Of a stretch of 64,000 bases of DNA, positions 22,860 to 35,056 are shown one piece after another. How positions within the stretch are numbered: the stretch's first letter is position 1; the number at the start of each line of letters is the position of its first letter. A program made the position numbers and the translations under genes. A model generated the notes under the pieces. That model had not been told where the DNA came from. It worked only from the letters and a program-made list of their open reading frames with translations, and made no database searches. The DNA comes from Torreya grandis (taxonomy: Eukaryota; Streptophyta; Pinopsida; Cupressales; Taxaceae): NCBI GenBank assembly GCA_037957365.1, contig JARHVA010002128.1, positions 1,462,001 to 1,526,000 of the forward strand, read 5' to 3'.

Positions 22860-23440
22860 GATATTATGGAGGATAAATCAGATTATAATGCACTCTTTAT
22901 CATAGCATATATTCATAATCAACCCATTCATAGTGTTCTTATCAATAATTGTTCCAGTGTCAACATGTGCACCATTATATTATTATAGTATTTGGGCTAT
23001 TCAAAGCAGGATATCACCTCGATAGATATAGTTATCAATGGATTTAGTGGGTATATATAGAGTTCATTGGGTGAGATTGTACTTATTTTATAGATTGTTC
23101 TAACATATGTGACCACACATTTCACTATAGTTCCCAGTGCAAGAGTTTTTGATATGTTACATGGTTGCCCATAGATTCAAAAAAATTGATAAGTACCATC
23201 TATAGTTCATAGATGCATGAAATTCATTCATGTTAATCAGGTTATCATAGTTGGTGGAGTTCCATATGAGTTACCACTACCCAGTTTAGATCCATCTACT
23301 TGTAGTCACCAATTCCATCTTCTCCATCAGGTTTGGTTCCCCACTAGTTATAGTTCTTCCTCCAATACAGATTTAGACATAATTGACAATCCATCACTAG
23401 TATATAAGATTCATACACCTCCATATCTTTGAGATTTTAG
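22860..23440 (+). pseudogene. Protease region of element I
   Basis: Aspartic protease relic: YNALFIIAYIHNQPIHSVLI then NNCSSVNMC, where the family (and O at 46355) has ID-N-G-S; the catalytic Asp is Asn and the Gly is Cys, so it is dead. Then DIVINGFSGYI, SSLGEIVLIL, VTTHFTIVPSARVFDMLHG, CPWIQKN and VPSIVHRCMKFIHVNQVIIV, the usual order ending in the LG-PW--- and VPS--H--- blocks of Tat-type proteases. The open stretch 23217-23432 is its carboxy-terminal extension. No RT follows. Confidence 0.65.
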
Positions 23441-24415
23441 ATAATTTTTAGCTATAGTTTTCACACCCAGATTAGTTTCATTGAGATCTCATGGGTCTAC
23501 ACATAAAGCACATATTCATAGAGTTTCTCCTACTTCTAAATGGGTCCCTAAGAGCCTTAAAGTTACATCCACTTCTCAAATTTATAGTGGGACCCCAAAT
23601 TTGGTTTCTAATTCAGATATTTTATAACATCTATAGCATGTATAGCGTTTAGAGTCATAGTCTCATCATTTTCATCATGCTTCACATTCATGCATGATTT
23701 CACTACTTGATATAGGACACCATGATAGGGAGTATCACATGAGACTCATCGGTTAGTATCATCCTATCCCAACCTACTTGTACATAATCTATTTTTCTTG
23801 ATTGTACATAGCTTATATAAAAATACAAAAATAATACAAAATGCAAAAACATTCACATAATTCAAAAACACCAAAAATATTTATATTGTATGCATCATCC
23901 ATCTTTTAAATTTTTACTACCATGTTAGAATTACATTTGTTTTTTTATGCTATTATTTGTCTATTATATACATTACCATGATTCACTTGATCTTCTTTGA
24001 GTGTGTACAATGACTTACAATTCCCTGATTACTTCATTCTACCCATTAAGGGTGCATGTTACTTCTACATTTGAAATGCATATTGATACATCATCCCACT
24101 GGGAACATCTTCTACATGACTACACCATCCAAGTTATGTCATTCTTACACCACAAACTCTAGTTATCATGTTGTCATACATTACTTACAAGATTACATAG
24201 GTTACCATATTGAAACTCACTAGTTTCTTACACTCATGTATTTCTTAGCATATACCTAGTCTTGTACTAAACATCTCTTACACATTTTCACTCTTGCTTT
24301 GATTAGTTATATGTGATCATACCTTTCTAGTTTTTACATGCTTTCCTGTCTTGATTTACATAGCTATATGTGATTACATTTCCAGTTCTAGTTTTGTTTC
24401 ATATGTGTGCCTTAT

Positions 24416-24747
24416 GACATTTGTCAATGTCCTTTACTTTTATTCATGTGTGTGTACCTTTAGACATTTCATAATGTCCCTTGTACTCTTATATGTGCCT
24501 ATGGCCCTTGTGCCAATCTTTTCTTATTTTAAATTGTATGTGTATGTGGCATTTGAACATGCCTTGTATGTTTGCTTTCCAATTTGAGTGACATGTGACC
24601 ATGTCCCTTATTTGTGTGGCCCCTTACCCAACCTTGTATGTTTATTTCTTTTTATGCTTGCTACTTTATTGCTTGTCTTTGTTTGTAATTTCATGATCCA
24701 CATCATTAATTTACCTTGTTTTCTTGGATTCCATGATGAACATCATG
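24416..24747. repeat. Series of short hairpin units in element I
   Basis: Perfect arms: GACATT/AATGTC (24416-24431, loop 4), GACATT/AATGTC (24463-24478, loop 4), TGGC/GCCA (24502-24515), GGCAT/ATGCC (24548-24563, loop 6), GACAT/ATGTC (24590-24605, loop 6), CATGA/TCAT (24692-24707, partly decayed) and CATGATG/CATCATG (24732-24747, loop 2). Units are roughly 45 bp apart at first and share ATGTGTG and CCTTG phrases. O keeps GACAT/ATGTC (47839-47854), CATGAT/ATCATG (48071-48086) and CATGATG/CATCATG (48110-48125). Confidence 0.7.
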
Positions 24748-25739
24748 CTCCATCCCTCCAACTAAGAACTAGCATCTAACATTTCCAGTTCTAGTTCAGT
24801 ACATTGCACATGATTTTACATTGTTATATATATACTTATGTATACCCTTGTTGATTTAACAATCTCTCAATAAAAATATTTCTATATCTAAAGATATTTT
24901 GTCAAATATCATTGTTATATCATGTATTTATGCATCATACCACACCTGCAAGACTCTTTTCTTCTGAGGGCAGTCATTGCAAGGTCAATCATTCTTACCC
25001 TCATAAAAGGGGGAAAAAAACAAGTATTTTTTCATAGAGATCAAGGCTCCTAACAATCAAAATATTAGCATTCAAATCACCCAATTTAGAATCTAGAAGT
25101 CAAACTAGTCAAAATAGAATAAAAAATAGTGACAATTCTATATCAACAACTAGTTTTAGCATAGGACAACAACGTTAAAAATGGATAGTAGTGCCAAACA
25201 CAAGGATATCCTCATTTTGGTGTTTTTTCTATATGTATAAAAACACCCAAGCTTTCCATTAATAGGAAAGAAGTTCAGCTCAGCAATAATTTTTGCACAT
25301 TTAGATCAGTTAGAATAAGTAGTTTTAGTACAGTTTCTTTAAGGAATCTAGATATAAGGGGGTATCATGCATGATATGATGGGTCTCACTTCTAGTTTTA
25401 GATTAGGTAGTTGACATAACTTATGTATTATAATCCATGCTCTAAACACTAGTGATTAGGGGAAATGTGCATAGCATATTGGTCTTCTTTTGTTTCTGAG
25501 TTTAGTTTATTACCTAGGCATTCTTAATAGTTGTGTGCCTTACTCTATCTATAGGTGATTGACATATTTTTCAAGTTGAAATTTCATACAAGTTTAACTT
25601 CTTGAGTAACTAATTTCTCAAGTTGGCTTTCACATAAGTCTAATGCATTAGTTTTGGAATGGCTTTCATACAAGCCTAATCTCCATCTTTTGAAATGGCT
25701 AAGAGTGACCTAGTTTCTAGCATACATTCAGCTATCCAT

Positions 25740-26035
25740 GCCACATTTTCATATTTTTAGAACATTAATGGGCTCCATGAGCATCTCATATGGCATCTAT
25801 TATATACCAGTATCACTTCATATCTTTACTTCAGATGGTAATGATGGGTCCAAAAATCCAACCTTTGTATTCTTGAGCCACCTATTTAGATGGATTGGAC
25901 ACATAGTCCAAACATCTATTAACACATGCATGATCATCTAACTTCACTCAGTAGGTGATGATGGAGCCAAAGGGACATCCTTTGTATTCTTGAGCCACTT
26001 TTTGGGGAATTGAGCACCCAACTCAATTCATGATA
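25740..26035. repeat. Two long units with stem-loops in element I
   Basis: Both units share TTTGTATTCTTGAGCCAC and GATGATGG-like phrases. Unit 1 ends in a two-part stem: TAGATG (25887-25892) and TTGGAC (25895-25900) pairing with GTCCAA (25906-25911) and CATCTA (25913-25918). Unit 2 ends in GAATTGAG (26007-26014) pairing with CTCAATTC (26022-26029), loop 7. The stems occupy the same place in each unit but differ in sequence. Confidence 0.7.
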
Positions 26036-26376
26036 TAGCTTTTGGTACAACATCATCCAATATAATCTAGCATTACTTAGTCTTACTCAGGATCACAACA
26101 GGTTTTGTATTGGTTCACATACCTAATGAGGTGTATTCATTCCTTTCTATTTATTTTTATGTTACTAATATTTTTTATGTTATTTTTTTATATCACATAT
26201 AATAATAAAAAATATGCTCTTTGTTTCATTTCATAGATTCACACTTACACAATGTACTCTATATGCATTATCCAACATCACACAAGCTTCATGGGCTTCA
26301 CCTTTGCAAGTAAGTTTAGGTACAATTTCTATATTTTCCTTTATCCTAGTGTTTCTATTTTCTACATCACTAAAAT

Positions 26377-26390
26377 AAAGGGGGTAAAAA
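26377..26390 (+). other. Polypurine tract of element I
   Basis: AAAGGGGGTAAAAA directly before the TGTA start of LTR C. The equivalent in O is AAAGGGGGGAGAAA before LTR D. Confidence 0.75.
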
Positions 26391-27007
26391 TGTATTAAAT
26401 GCACAATTTGGTTACTTGAGTATGGCTAAAGACACCTAATCCATAGGTCCTACTTGCTTGCATAACCATCTAATCTTTTCTTTCATTGATTCCCAGTCAT
26501 CCACAACCTTTAAAACTTAACCCTTAAAAACCTAGATATCTCTTTTAGGAGTAGATCAATCCCCCTAGGTCTCATTCCCTCTAGATAATAGCATCCAACT
26601 TGGACAAGAGTGTTAAAACCTAGGGTGTCTTATTTCTAGCACTATTTTCCAAGTGTACTTTTGGTTCTAATGGTCATATTTTTCCAAATCCTTAACCTAA
26701 TTCATGTTGGCCTAACATGAATTCATTTAACTCATGATCATTAATTTCCTTATAAAAGGCCATTCAAAGTCTATTTAGAATGCTTGGCACTCATTTAAAA
26801 GAGAGAAGCAAGAATACAGGCAAGTACATTCAAGCACTTTTCCCTATTCTCTACACCTACTTGCATTTAATATTATTCCAAGATTATTCAAACCCTTACC
26901 TGAAATACACCTAGTTTCACATCTAGTTACATTTTTATACATAATTTCACCAAGCATTTTAATAGGAGAACTACATTAGCTTTATCCCTCTTTAGAGTGT
27001 TGGTATG
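26391..27007 (+). repeat. LTR C, first part: 3' LTR of element I
   Basis: It starts TGTATTAAATGCACAATTTG and closely follows LTR B (TTGGTTACTTGAGTATG, then AAAGACACCTAA). The TATA box TATAAAAGGCC is at 26751-26761. It is cut at 27007, inside the conserved block TTTAGAGTGTTGGTATG, by T2. The remainder is at 43558-44104, giving 1164 bp in all. Confidence 0.85.
27003..27007. repeat. Left TSD of element T2 (GTATG)
   Basis: It is identical to GTATG at 43553-43557 on the other side of T2. Confidence 0.85.
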
Positions 27008-28100
27008 TGTAGACAACTAAATCTAGCTACCAATAACCTCTAACCAAGATTTTGATCAATTTCCACCTAAAGTGCACATTTTAGCCGAAAAACACTAAAA
27101 TGCATTAAATGAGTTAAAATTGATATATTCAAGTGTTGATTCTGGCTAGGGTATCCCTAAATGGAGCAATGTAATTTATGGGCTAGCTAACTTTGATCAG
27201 ATCATTCTGAGTTAAAATGCCAATTTTACACCTAGGTGCTCTAGATTGCTCTTTCCTATCAAATATCTTGCACAAGACATGTGCCTTTATTATTTGTTAT
27301 TGATAATATCCTAAATGGGATAATGGATCCAACACATCTGACATCACCTTCCATTTCTCTAGTCAAATTTTGGACCAATAACAAGAAATTATGATTAATT
27401 TGAGGAATTTGTGCACAAAGTGATTAAACATGCTTAATATCTAATTAAACTAAATTAGACCCTAATCAAAAATTCCATAGAAACTTGTTAAATAATTTTT
27501 TTTATAAAATAATATCAAATATCTGCATCATTAGGTGACCTCATTTCTTAGGAAGACATCCCTAGGCCATAAATGCCATAAATATCAAGATTCATGCCTC
27601 CCATGCCTCATCAAAGTCCTCTATGCCTCTTAATTTCTCAATCCTGAGATGGATGATTCAGGTTGATTCTAATTAATCTCAAAAATATATAAATAGGAGG
27701 CCTTACCACATCATTTATAAGCTTAATTTGTGCAAATTTATAATGCAGGATTGGTTCTAAAAGCTTCATGCAAACTAGTGTTACCATGCAAAATTGATTC
27801 CAAGTCAAGCCAAGCCAAATCCAAAGGTGCCAATGAGAGATGGAGGTAGCCAATATTTCATTGATGAGGACTTCATGAGCACAAACTAAGCAAGCCAATC
27901 GAACAATACTTTTAGACAATCAAGGGAGGTAAGGAATATGTGTTTTCTTGCATTTTAGTTTTGCTTTGTTCATTTTTATTTCTTCACTAAACTCACCCTA
28001 GTAACTAGACATGAAGATGTTAGTTTAGTGTGTTTTTTTATTTGATTTCATTCACTAATACAATACTAATCTCATTTCTTAGTCAAATTCTTAGTTCACA
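27008..28100 (+). repeat. 5' LTR of element T2
   Basis: 1093 bp. It starts TGTAGACAACTAAATC and ends TTAGTTCACA. The TATA box TATATAAATAGG is at about 27685-27696. Compared with the 3' LTR (1164 bp) it lacks about 65 bp (present at about 43015-43085 in the 3' copy). The segment 27120-27230 aligns with the T1 LTR read on the minus strand. Confidence 0.85.
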
Positions 28101-28103
28101 TAA

Positions 28104-28121
28104 TGGCACATCAGGTGGGAC
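28104..28121 (+). promoter_or_regulatory. Primer binding site of element T2
   Basis: TGGCACATCAGGTGGGAC, three bases after the LTR. It resembles those of R and T1 and, less closely, the tRNA-Arg type site of Ogre elements. Confidence 0.6.
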
Positions 28122-31100
28122 ATTCCTAGCTTCACAAAAATTATCATGAAGCTCTTTCAAGAAACCTACTAATATTTTCCTTACATAATATTAAAGTAAG
28201 AAGCCAAAAAGAGTGAAAATTAGAGTAAAAACACATTTTTTTAGAAGTCACAGGTTTGTTCTAACATAATCTTAGTATTATTGCTTTGAGTCATGGGATT
28301 GTCCTGCAACTCACGTTATTATGATAAGCTTCTTTTTTTGTCAAACTAACTTTTTCTTTCTATGTAGGTTTAACAATACCACTACTATCTTAGTAGTGGG
28401 ATTGTTCTACAACTCATGGCGTTGCCAAACCAAGTTACAATATTGTCTAACTACTATCAGGTTAAAAATGACAATACTGCTACTTTTAAAGTGGTAGGAT
28501 TGTCTTACAAGTAGTAAGATTGTCACTGTGAGTCACGGTATTATAGTGTATAGAATAGGCCATTTTTTGGAGCTTTGTTTGGGATCATCCAAAATCCATT
28601 TTCAATGATTTTTTTTTAAACCATGTTTTTTTCCCTAAATTTTCATAATATGTAATAATTTTAAATTTGTGTATTTTTTCATGAAAAATCATTTTACCCC
28701 AAGTAATAGGATTGTGACCTTGAGTAGCAGGATTATTGTTTGTAATATCACAACTCTTAAAGTTGCAGGATTGTCATATGACTAGCAAGATTTTCATTTA
28801 GAGTCATGGTATTTTGAGTAAATGGTTAGTAGTTAGTTACAATACTACAACTCACTAAGTTACGAGATTGTCCTATAAGTAATAGGATTGCTCTATGGAA
28901 TAGTGGGATTATACTATGTAAAAAACTTGAGATCTCTTTTTTTTTACTTCATTATTTCAAACCCAAAGTAGCTTCAAGTCTAAAGGACATACTAACATTT
29001 TTTGTAGGACCAAGTTTAAAATTTGCTAAAAACATTTTTAGATCATCTTTTTCATGCTTTAAAATGAACTAGGAACATTATTTTGGTGCTTAAGGTAACA
29101 TCTAGGTACTTAAGTAACTATTTTTGAGCATTAGTTTTCAAAGTTCATAATCTTAAGACCAATGGGTCAAATGAACACCACCCAATCTTTTGAATTGGGT
29201 AATTAAAACTGAAATCACTTTCACAATCTTTTTATATTCACTTAGTTATTTTAATTAGATTTTAGTTGGAAAATAAAGGGATGTAAGGTGTATTCTCTTC
29301 CACTTGTCCCCTTTAGGGAACCCTTGGAATCAAAAGCGCTATTCCTATTGAAGAAATCCTAGTCCAAGGCTTAGAAATAATATCATCTAAATCACTCCCT
29401 AAAAACTCATCATAAGTTTGGGTAACCTTGAAAATGACCTTAAATTCTTTCTTTTTATGCCTTTCATTTCATCTTGGCTTGCGAGGGGGATGTCATTACC
29501 TCCCATGAGTTCTTTAGGGAAGCTTTGACCTAGGGTTTCACCTCCCAGCATTGACTTCATTTGGCTCCTAATTAGAGTTGTGCATGGGACGTAGAGGCAC
29601 TGAATGAATAGTAGGATGTAGTGGTTTCAAGAAGGACTAGACCTTTTTGTAATAAGCCAAGTGCTATGGACCCAAAATCCATGCTTTTATTTTGCATTGT
29701 TTGACGTGAAAGTCATTGTGCAATTGATTCCCCTAGAAAATTTAGAAACTTATAGATCTTAGATAAATCCCCACTTGCCATATAGGTATTGTTGGTGTAA
29801 GGTGTGCCTTAAGGTCCATGTCACAATACTATCATTTAAGAGAAGGGGGTGTAAAAAAACCTACTATATAATGTGTATTTAATTTTGGATGAACAATTAA
29901 AATTCTCTTAAAATGATGTATATTGATGGATTCCAATAATAACAAATAACCTTGTCAGTTTAGGATCTAAGGGAGATTAATTAATTGGGTCCTATTATAT
30001 ATTAAAGTCTTGTTTGGAGTCAAAAAATTTTGTAAAAAAATGATTCAAACCAAAAACATGGTCCTCATTTTCCTTTGAACAAAGAGGCGTTATGTTGCCC
30101 ACATGAAATTGTCAATTTGCCTTGTTCAAAATTCATCAAAACTTAGAGTCATATCATCCACTTTGGCACAATTATGCTATCCAATTGAGTCTAGAACTTT
30201 GTTGAAGTTGTTTAAGTCCTTCATTTATAATATAAATTTGAAATTTCACCTTATAAGTTCATAGGGTTGATGTGTTAAGTGGGTTTTCCATTTGCACTAA
30301 ACTTGAGAGAACTTAAGTTTAATTTCCAATTTGGGTTGAAGGCCATTTAAGACTCATGATCGTTATCACCACTTGTTAGAAATAAGTAATTTTATGCTAA
30401 ACACTTGCACTTTGAGTCTATACACCATAACATTTTGAGTCAAGAAGGATAGTGTTATGCAGTCAAATTTGTGGGAAACTATTTTTGCCTTAGAGAGTTT
30501 TTGAAACAAACATTTTATCTCATCTTTTGGGTAGTCTAGAATTTTTGAGCTACCCAAAACATTTTAGATATTGTTTCATATACCTTCTTGCATAGATTTC
30601 AAATTTGCTCTTGCATTTTTAGACGAATTTGAGTGTACCTTTTGTGAACCTTTGTCTAGCACAGTTTTGTCATTCACTTTTTGTCTAACTTATTTGTTAA
30701 AAAAACCAAGTTTTATACCATTATTTGTGAGAAAAATAATCTATCCCTAAAATGTCTTTTATTTCATAATTTATACTTGGTTGGTCAAGTTTATATCCAA
30801 AACTCAAATGCTTAGTATTTATTAGAAGTGTTTCAAATCCATTAGATTAAAAATCATCTTTATTTTAAAGTCTAGATTTTGACACCATTTGGCCAAGAGT
30901 CCTAGCACATGCCCTATTTGAGCCTAGATTTTGACATCACGTTTGGCCAAAAGACCTATCAACTTTTGCTTTTCCTAGATTAGATTGATTTGAAACACTT
31001 CAACCATAGAGTTTGGCATTTTGATTTTTTGTCTATTTACTCACACATCTTTGTGTGAACGGTGAAGAATTAAATACTTAATGCTAGCTTGTTTCCTCAA

Positions 31101-31220
31101 AAATATTTGCATAAACCTTTTTGATCCTTTTGATGAACCTAGACCAATTTTGAACATCCTTTGTTTTATACATTGTGTTTAGAAATCTCTTTCTATCACA
31201 AAGCATTGACTATAGATCTC
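28122..31220 (+). other. Long leader of element T2
   Basis: 3.1 kb without a recognisable domain. It includes a repeat-rich part (28283-28925) with many copies of a RGGATTGT motif, and blocks also present in the leader of T1 on the minus strand: CCCCTTTAGGGAA and the stretch around CTTAAATTCTTTC then CTCCCAGCAT (29290-29560, compared with 52470-52200), and CCCCACTTGCCA then AGAGAAGGGGGT (29770-29850, compared with 51945-51855). Very long leaders are usual in Tat/Ogre elements. Confidence 0.6.
28283..28925 (+). repeat. GGATTGT motif repeats in the T2 leader
   Basis: Irregular tandem phrases built on RTRGGATTGTC-TACAA and AGTCACGGTATT. Examples: ATGGGATTGTCCTGCAACTC (28293), GTGGGATTGTTCTACAACTC (about 28398), GTAGGATTGTCTTACAAGTA (about 28494), AGTAATAGGATTGTGACC (about 28700) and AGTTGCAGGATTGTC (about 28761). 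Spacing is 20-110 bp, not fixed. Confidence 0.55.
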
Positions 31221-31223
31221 GAC

Positions 31224-34200
31224 ATGTATTCCTACACTTGTAGTGGATTCATGTACAAATTGGGGATTAGTAATGTGGTTGCACAGGAAAAAATGGTGTA
31301 AGACCTCTATGCAGATAATATTCTTTATGATATGGATTCTTATCCCTCTTATAATACTCAATTAGGGGCATAAAGCCAAGATCCATTGGCTAACTATTTG
31401 GTTAACATGCCACCTTATTCAGAACAAGACCAAGAACAAACCACATAGTACCTAGCTATAATACCCATAATTAATGAACTAATTATTCAAAAATCATATT
31501 ATACTAATGCAACTTCCACGTATGATCCATTTTTATTTGAGTGACATTTGTTTGAGAACAAGGATGAGATTTTGGTTAGAGCCATAGAGATAGGGGCCAA
31601 GTTTTCGGCAAACTTCCCCCATGAAAATTTACCAAGTCTAGTAAGAATACCCCACAATATCATTTATGATCAATAGACTTCTTCTAGAAATCCTTTGGCT
31701 CTAGTCCAAAAAACATATCAGGACCCTAATCCACCTAATATAGGTACAAACATATTGGAAGACCACTTTAATCAAATGTAGATAGCATATCAAACCTACC
31801 TAAATCTATCATGCAATTTCAATCAGATGAACATGGTGAGCAAACCTCTTATTGACTTAGTTCCTTCAATAGGATTTTTGATAGAGTTAATTGGTCAAAA
31901 GAACCAGAGTTTAGACCCATTCATGAAAAACACTTTTATAGACAACTTATTGCATATGCCCATTATTAAAGAAGTGTCTTCTACTTCTATGTTGAATAGT
32001 GAGAAAATATAGTGGATAATGTGTAAGCAATGCCCAATCCCAATCAAAGCAGTATTAACACACAAACAACTAGTTAATAGCATGTGCCTATAGTTAATAC
32101 CATGAGTGGACCATCATACCAAGGAATAGGAGCTTCTTGACCCCAACCTTCACCACCTATTTCCCAACCTCAACCAATAACTTCTTCAAGTGTGTAACCT
32201 ATGGGATTAGTAATCAACCAGCAACCAATGTCATGCCTCAACAATAGAATGTAACAAATCTTACTCCTCCTCAACAAGTGACGAGTAGTATTCCATAACA
32301 TTAGGCATAATCTAGTGTCCCAACATAGCTAAGGTTGAATGTATTTCCACCTCAGCAAGGGGTAACTAATGTTCCACCTTGTTAGGTAATGGAAAACATA
32401 CCTCTTTAGTTACAGACTAGTGTACTAATCCAAAGCCAAGTGATGACTAGTAAATAACATGTAAATATTGGTCAACGATATATGTTGAATATTCAACCTA
32501 CTTTCACTTCTCCATAGGGATTCATGCAACAAGGTGACTCCCATTTTTATCAAGTACCTACTAGATAATAATTGGTTTAAAATGTGCCAAAAGTTCAAAA
32601 ATAGGGTCTTGGTCTATAAGTTTCCACTCAACAGCAAGGTTTGATTAGTCGACATCATGTCCCTTTTCAACCACTTCAGGGATAGTATAGTTATATCCCT
32701 CTATCCCAACCACAAAATCCTCCAAGTCAAACCTTTATTTCCAACCCAAACTAGAATATTGTACAACCAAATATACAAATCTAAGTACAACCTAATCCAC
32801 ATATGCATATTCTTGGTCCATTTCACAACCAAACCAATAAACCCCAACAAGTATCTCCATCATAATTTGGTCAAAGTGTCCCACTTATAACCTCCAAACC
32901 ATCTATCCAAACCAAGATTCTCCCTCAACCCAATGTTCCTTCTAGTTTCCTATCCCAAGAATTACAATAGATGAAGGATGTAATTATCACCATTCAAATT
33001 GGGAAACAGAATAAAAATTTTAAGTTGGATGACATGTGTTCTTATTTATTCAACATGGAGTAATTATAGATACTATTTCATCCAAGATACAAACCACCAA
33101 AATTTGATAAATACAAAGGGAAAGGTGACCCTAAAGCTCATTTAATAGAGTTCTTTATTGCATGTCAACCAGTGGCATATAGTGATATATACCTTTTTTT
33201 ATTATTTCTAAGAAGCTTGGTTGGACAAGCCTTGGAGTGGTTCTTAAAGTTGCCTAAAAATTTAGTAACAGATTTTGATGATCTTTCTCATAAGTTTGTG
33301 TAACACTTTTCCTATAATCTCAAACATGAGATTTCATTGGTTGACTTAACACAAGCAAAGAAAAAATCTAATGAGAGGTTTGTAAGTTATCTACAGTAAT
33401 GAAGAGCTCTTTCAAGTTGATTCACCCATAGTTTACTAGATAAATAATTAGTTATTATGTTTACTAAAAATTTGCATAGTGAGATAGCGTATCATCTATA
33501 ACTACAATGTGCACATGCTTTTAAGGAGATCATCGACAAAATCTTGTTGATTGAGTGAGATCTTATTAATAAAGGGCTCATCAAGCTTACATTGACTAAT
33601 CATAATATAGGTACCAATCAGGGAAGTGGCCAAAACTAACATCCAATTCAAGTGCAAGCATCGTAACTAGCACAAGAAAATAACTAAGAAAGACCAAAAC
33701 AATTTAAACATAATAGAAATGTTATGGGTAATGGAGTAACCAAGTAATGGCATGTCCATATGGTGCAAATATAATTTGCACCACCTTTTCAACTTACTCC
33801 TACCCAACAACCTCTCCCACCAATGTTGTAATCATAAAAACTAAGACCCGCATAACAAATATAGTAACCTTTACCATTACAAACCCCTCCTCCAAGGAGA
33901 ACTGTGCCTATGCATCATGTCTTTAGTGACCTAGGATAGCCTATTGAGTCTTTAGTTCACAAAACTACCACTGCTAATTTGATTCGTTGGCTTGTACTAA
34001 AGCATTATCCACAAGGCATTCCTTATCTTTATTGGTACCATGAAAATGAATTCTATGAATATTATCGAGTCAATGAACATATCTATGAAGATGTGTGAAA
34101 ATCAAGAATTTAATTGAGAATATGTCATAGAATGGAGAGATAACATTAGATAATGGTGATTCCACTTCCAATAAAACTCTTTGGATTTATAAAAATCCCT

Positions 34201-34960
34201 TCCCAAACATAACACATAACAGTAGCATAACAATCAGCAACAACAACAACAACATCATCAATTAGTACAACAACAAAATCAATAGTATCAAAATCAAAGG
34301 CTGAACTATAAAGATCAACAAAATCAATAATAAAACCCACAACATCAAAGTAATGGACAAAACCAAGGTCAGAATAGTAACAACCAATAAACCAACCATG
34401 TAGTTATACATGATTACAACAGGATTGTAGGTCATATTGTAGATGGTAGCATTAATACCATCTCTATTAATCCTAGACTGACTATTAATCAATCTATACC
34501 ATTGATAAATAATAACACTCAACCACATTACATGGATAATCCTTCTTTGACTTGGCATAGTACATATGCAAACCAACAAATTGGGACTTCCACTTTTGGA
34601 CCTTACACCAACAACTTGCCCTTACCACATGACCACATACAAGTGCACCGAAAATCAAGACTTGTCTTATCTGGTCCCACACCATTCCCAACTTTTGTTA
34701 GTAATTATGGTCCAGTATCTAATCCTAATTATGAAATTATAACTCAAAGGTCAAAGATTACTATCATAGGCCCATAACCATCTGCCACTTTGCCTGTTAT
34801 CCAACCAACCATTTAGCCTCAGAATAAATCATTCAATATTGACCAAGACAAGAAGTTTTATATTGTGGAACAATTGTAGAAGACACCAGCATAAATTTCT
34901 ATTATAGATTTGTTGTGAATGTCAATAATATATAAGAACATCTTGAATGAGTTCTTGACC
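31224..34960 (+). pseudogene. gag relic of element T2
   Basis: A possible start is at 31224 (MYSYTCSGFMYKLG). The amino-terminal third is acidic and full of stops. At 31827-32012 there is an open stretch, then a Gln/Pro-rich part (about 32100-32930). The capsid core is at 33070-33590: PPKFDKYKGKGDPKAHLIEF, SLVGQALEWFLKLPKN, DDLSHKFV and HFSYNLKHEISLVDLTQ, then SNERFVSYLQ. It is followed by a Gln/Asn-rich tail (33600-34480, with CAA/CAG runs near 34230-34340) and a frame, 34502-34777, that is continuous with the protease. T1 carries the homologous gag. Dead through many stops. Confidence 0.65.
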
Positions 34961-35056
34961 CAATCCAATATTTCTAGTGACATATCCCCTAATAAATTTT
35001 AAGGTTTAGTTGGATACCTAGCTCCATCCCAACAAGTCACATTCAACCAAAGTGAT

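Larger units (their letters stand above)
23441..26376 (+). other. 3' non-coding region of element I, no pol, hairpin-rich
   Basis: Almost 3 kb between protease and polypurine tract. I found no RT, RNase H or integrase motif in any frame. After a possible coding tail to about 23760, the region holds diverged tandem units: 24416-24747 (GACAT...ATGTC type hairpins), 25555-25700 (GGCTT...AAGCC type) and 25740-26035 (two units of about 120 bp with longer stems). The corresponding region of O (46720-49683) has the same layout. Confidence 0.65.

Noticed and set aside
24351..24779. Two adjacent hydrophobic, Cys-rich plus-strand open frames (78 and 63 codons)
   Set aside because: They coincide with the hairpin repeat array; membrane-like composition comes from T/G-rich repeats and is not preserved as one frame in O.
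34146..34691. Minus-strand open frames of 64-105 codons
   Set aside because: Antisense to the Gln/Asn-rich tail of T2 gag; composition explained by the CAA/AAC repeats.
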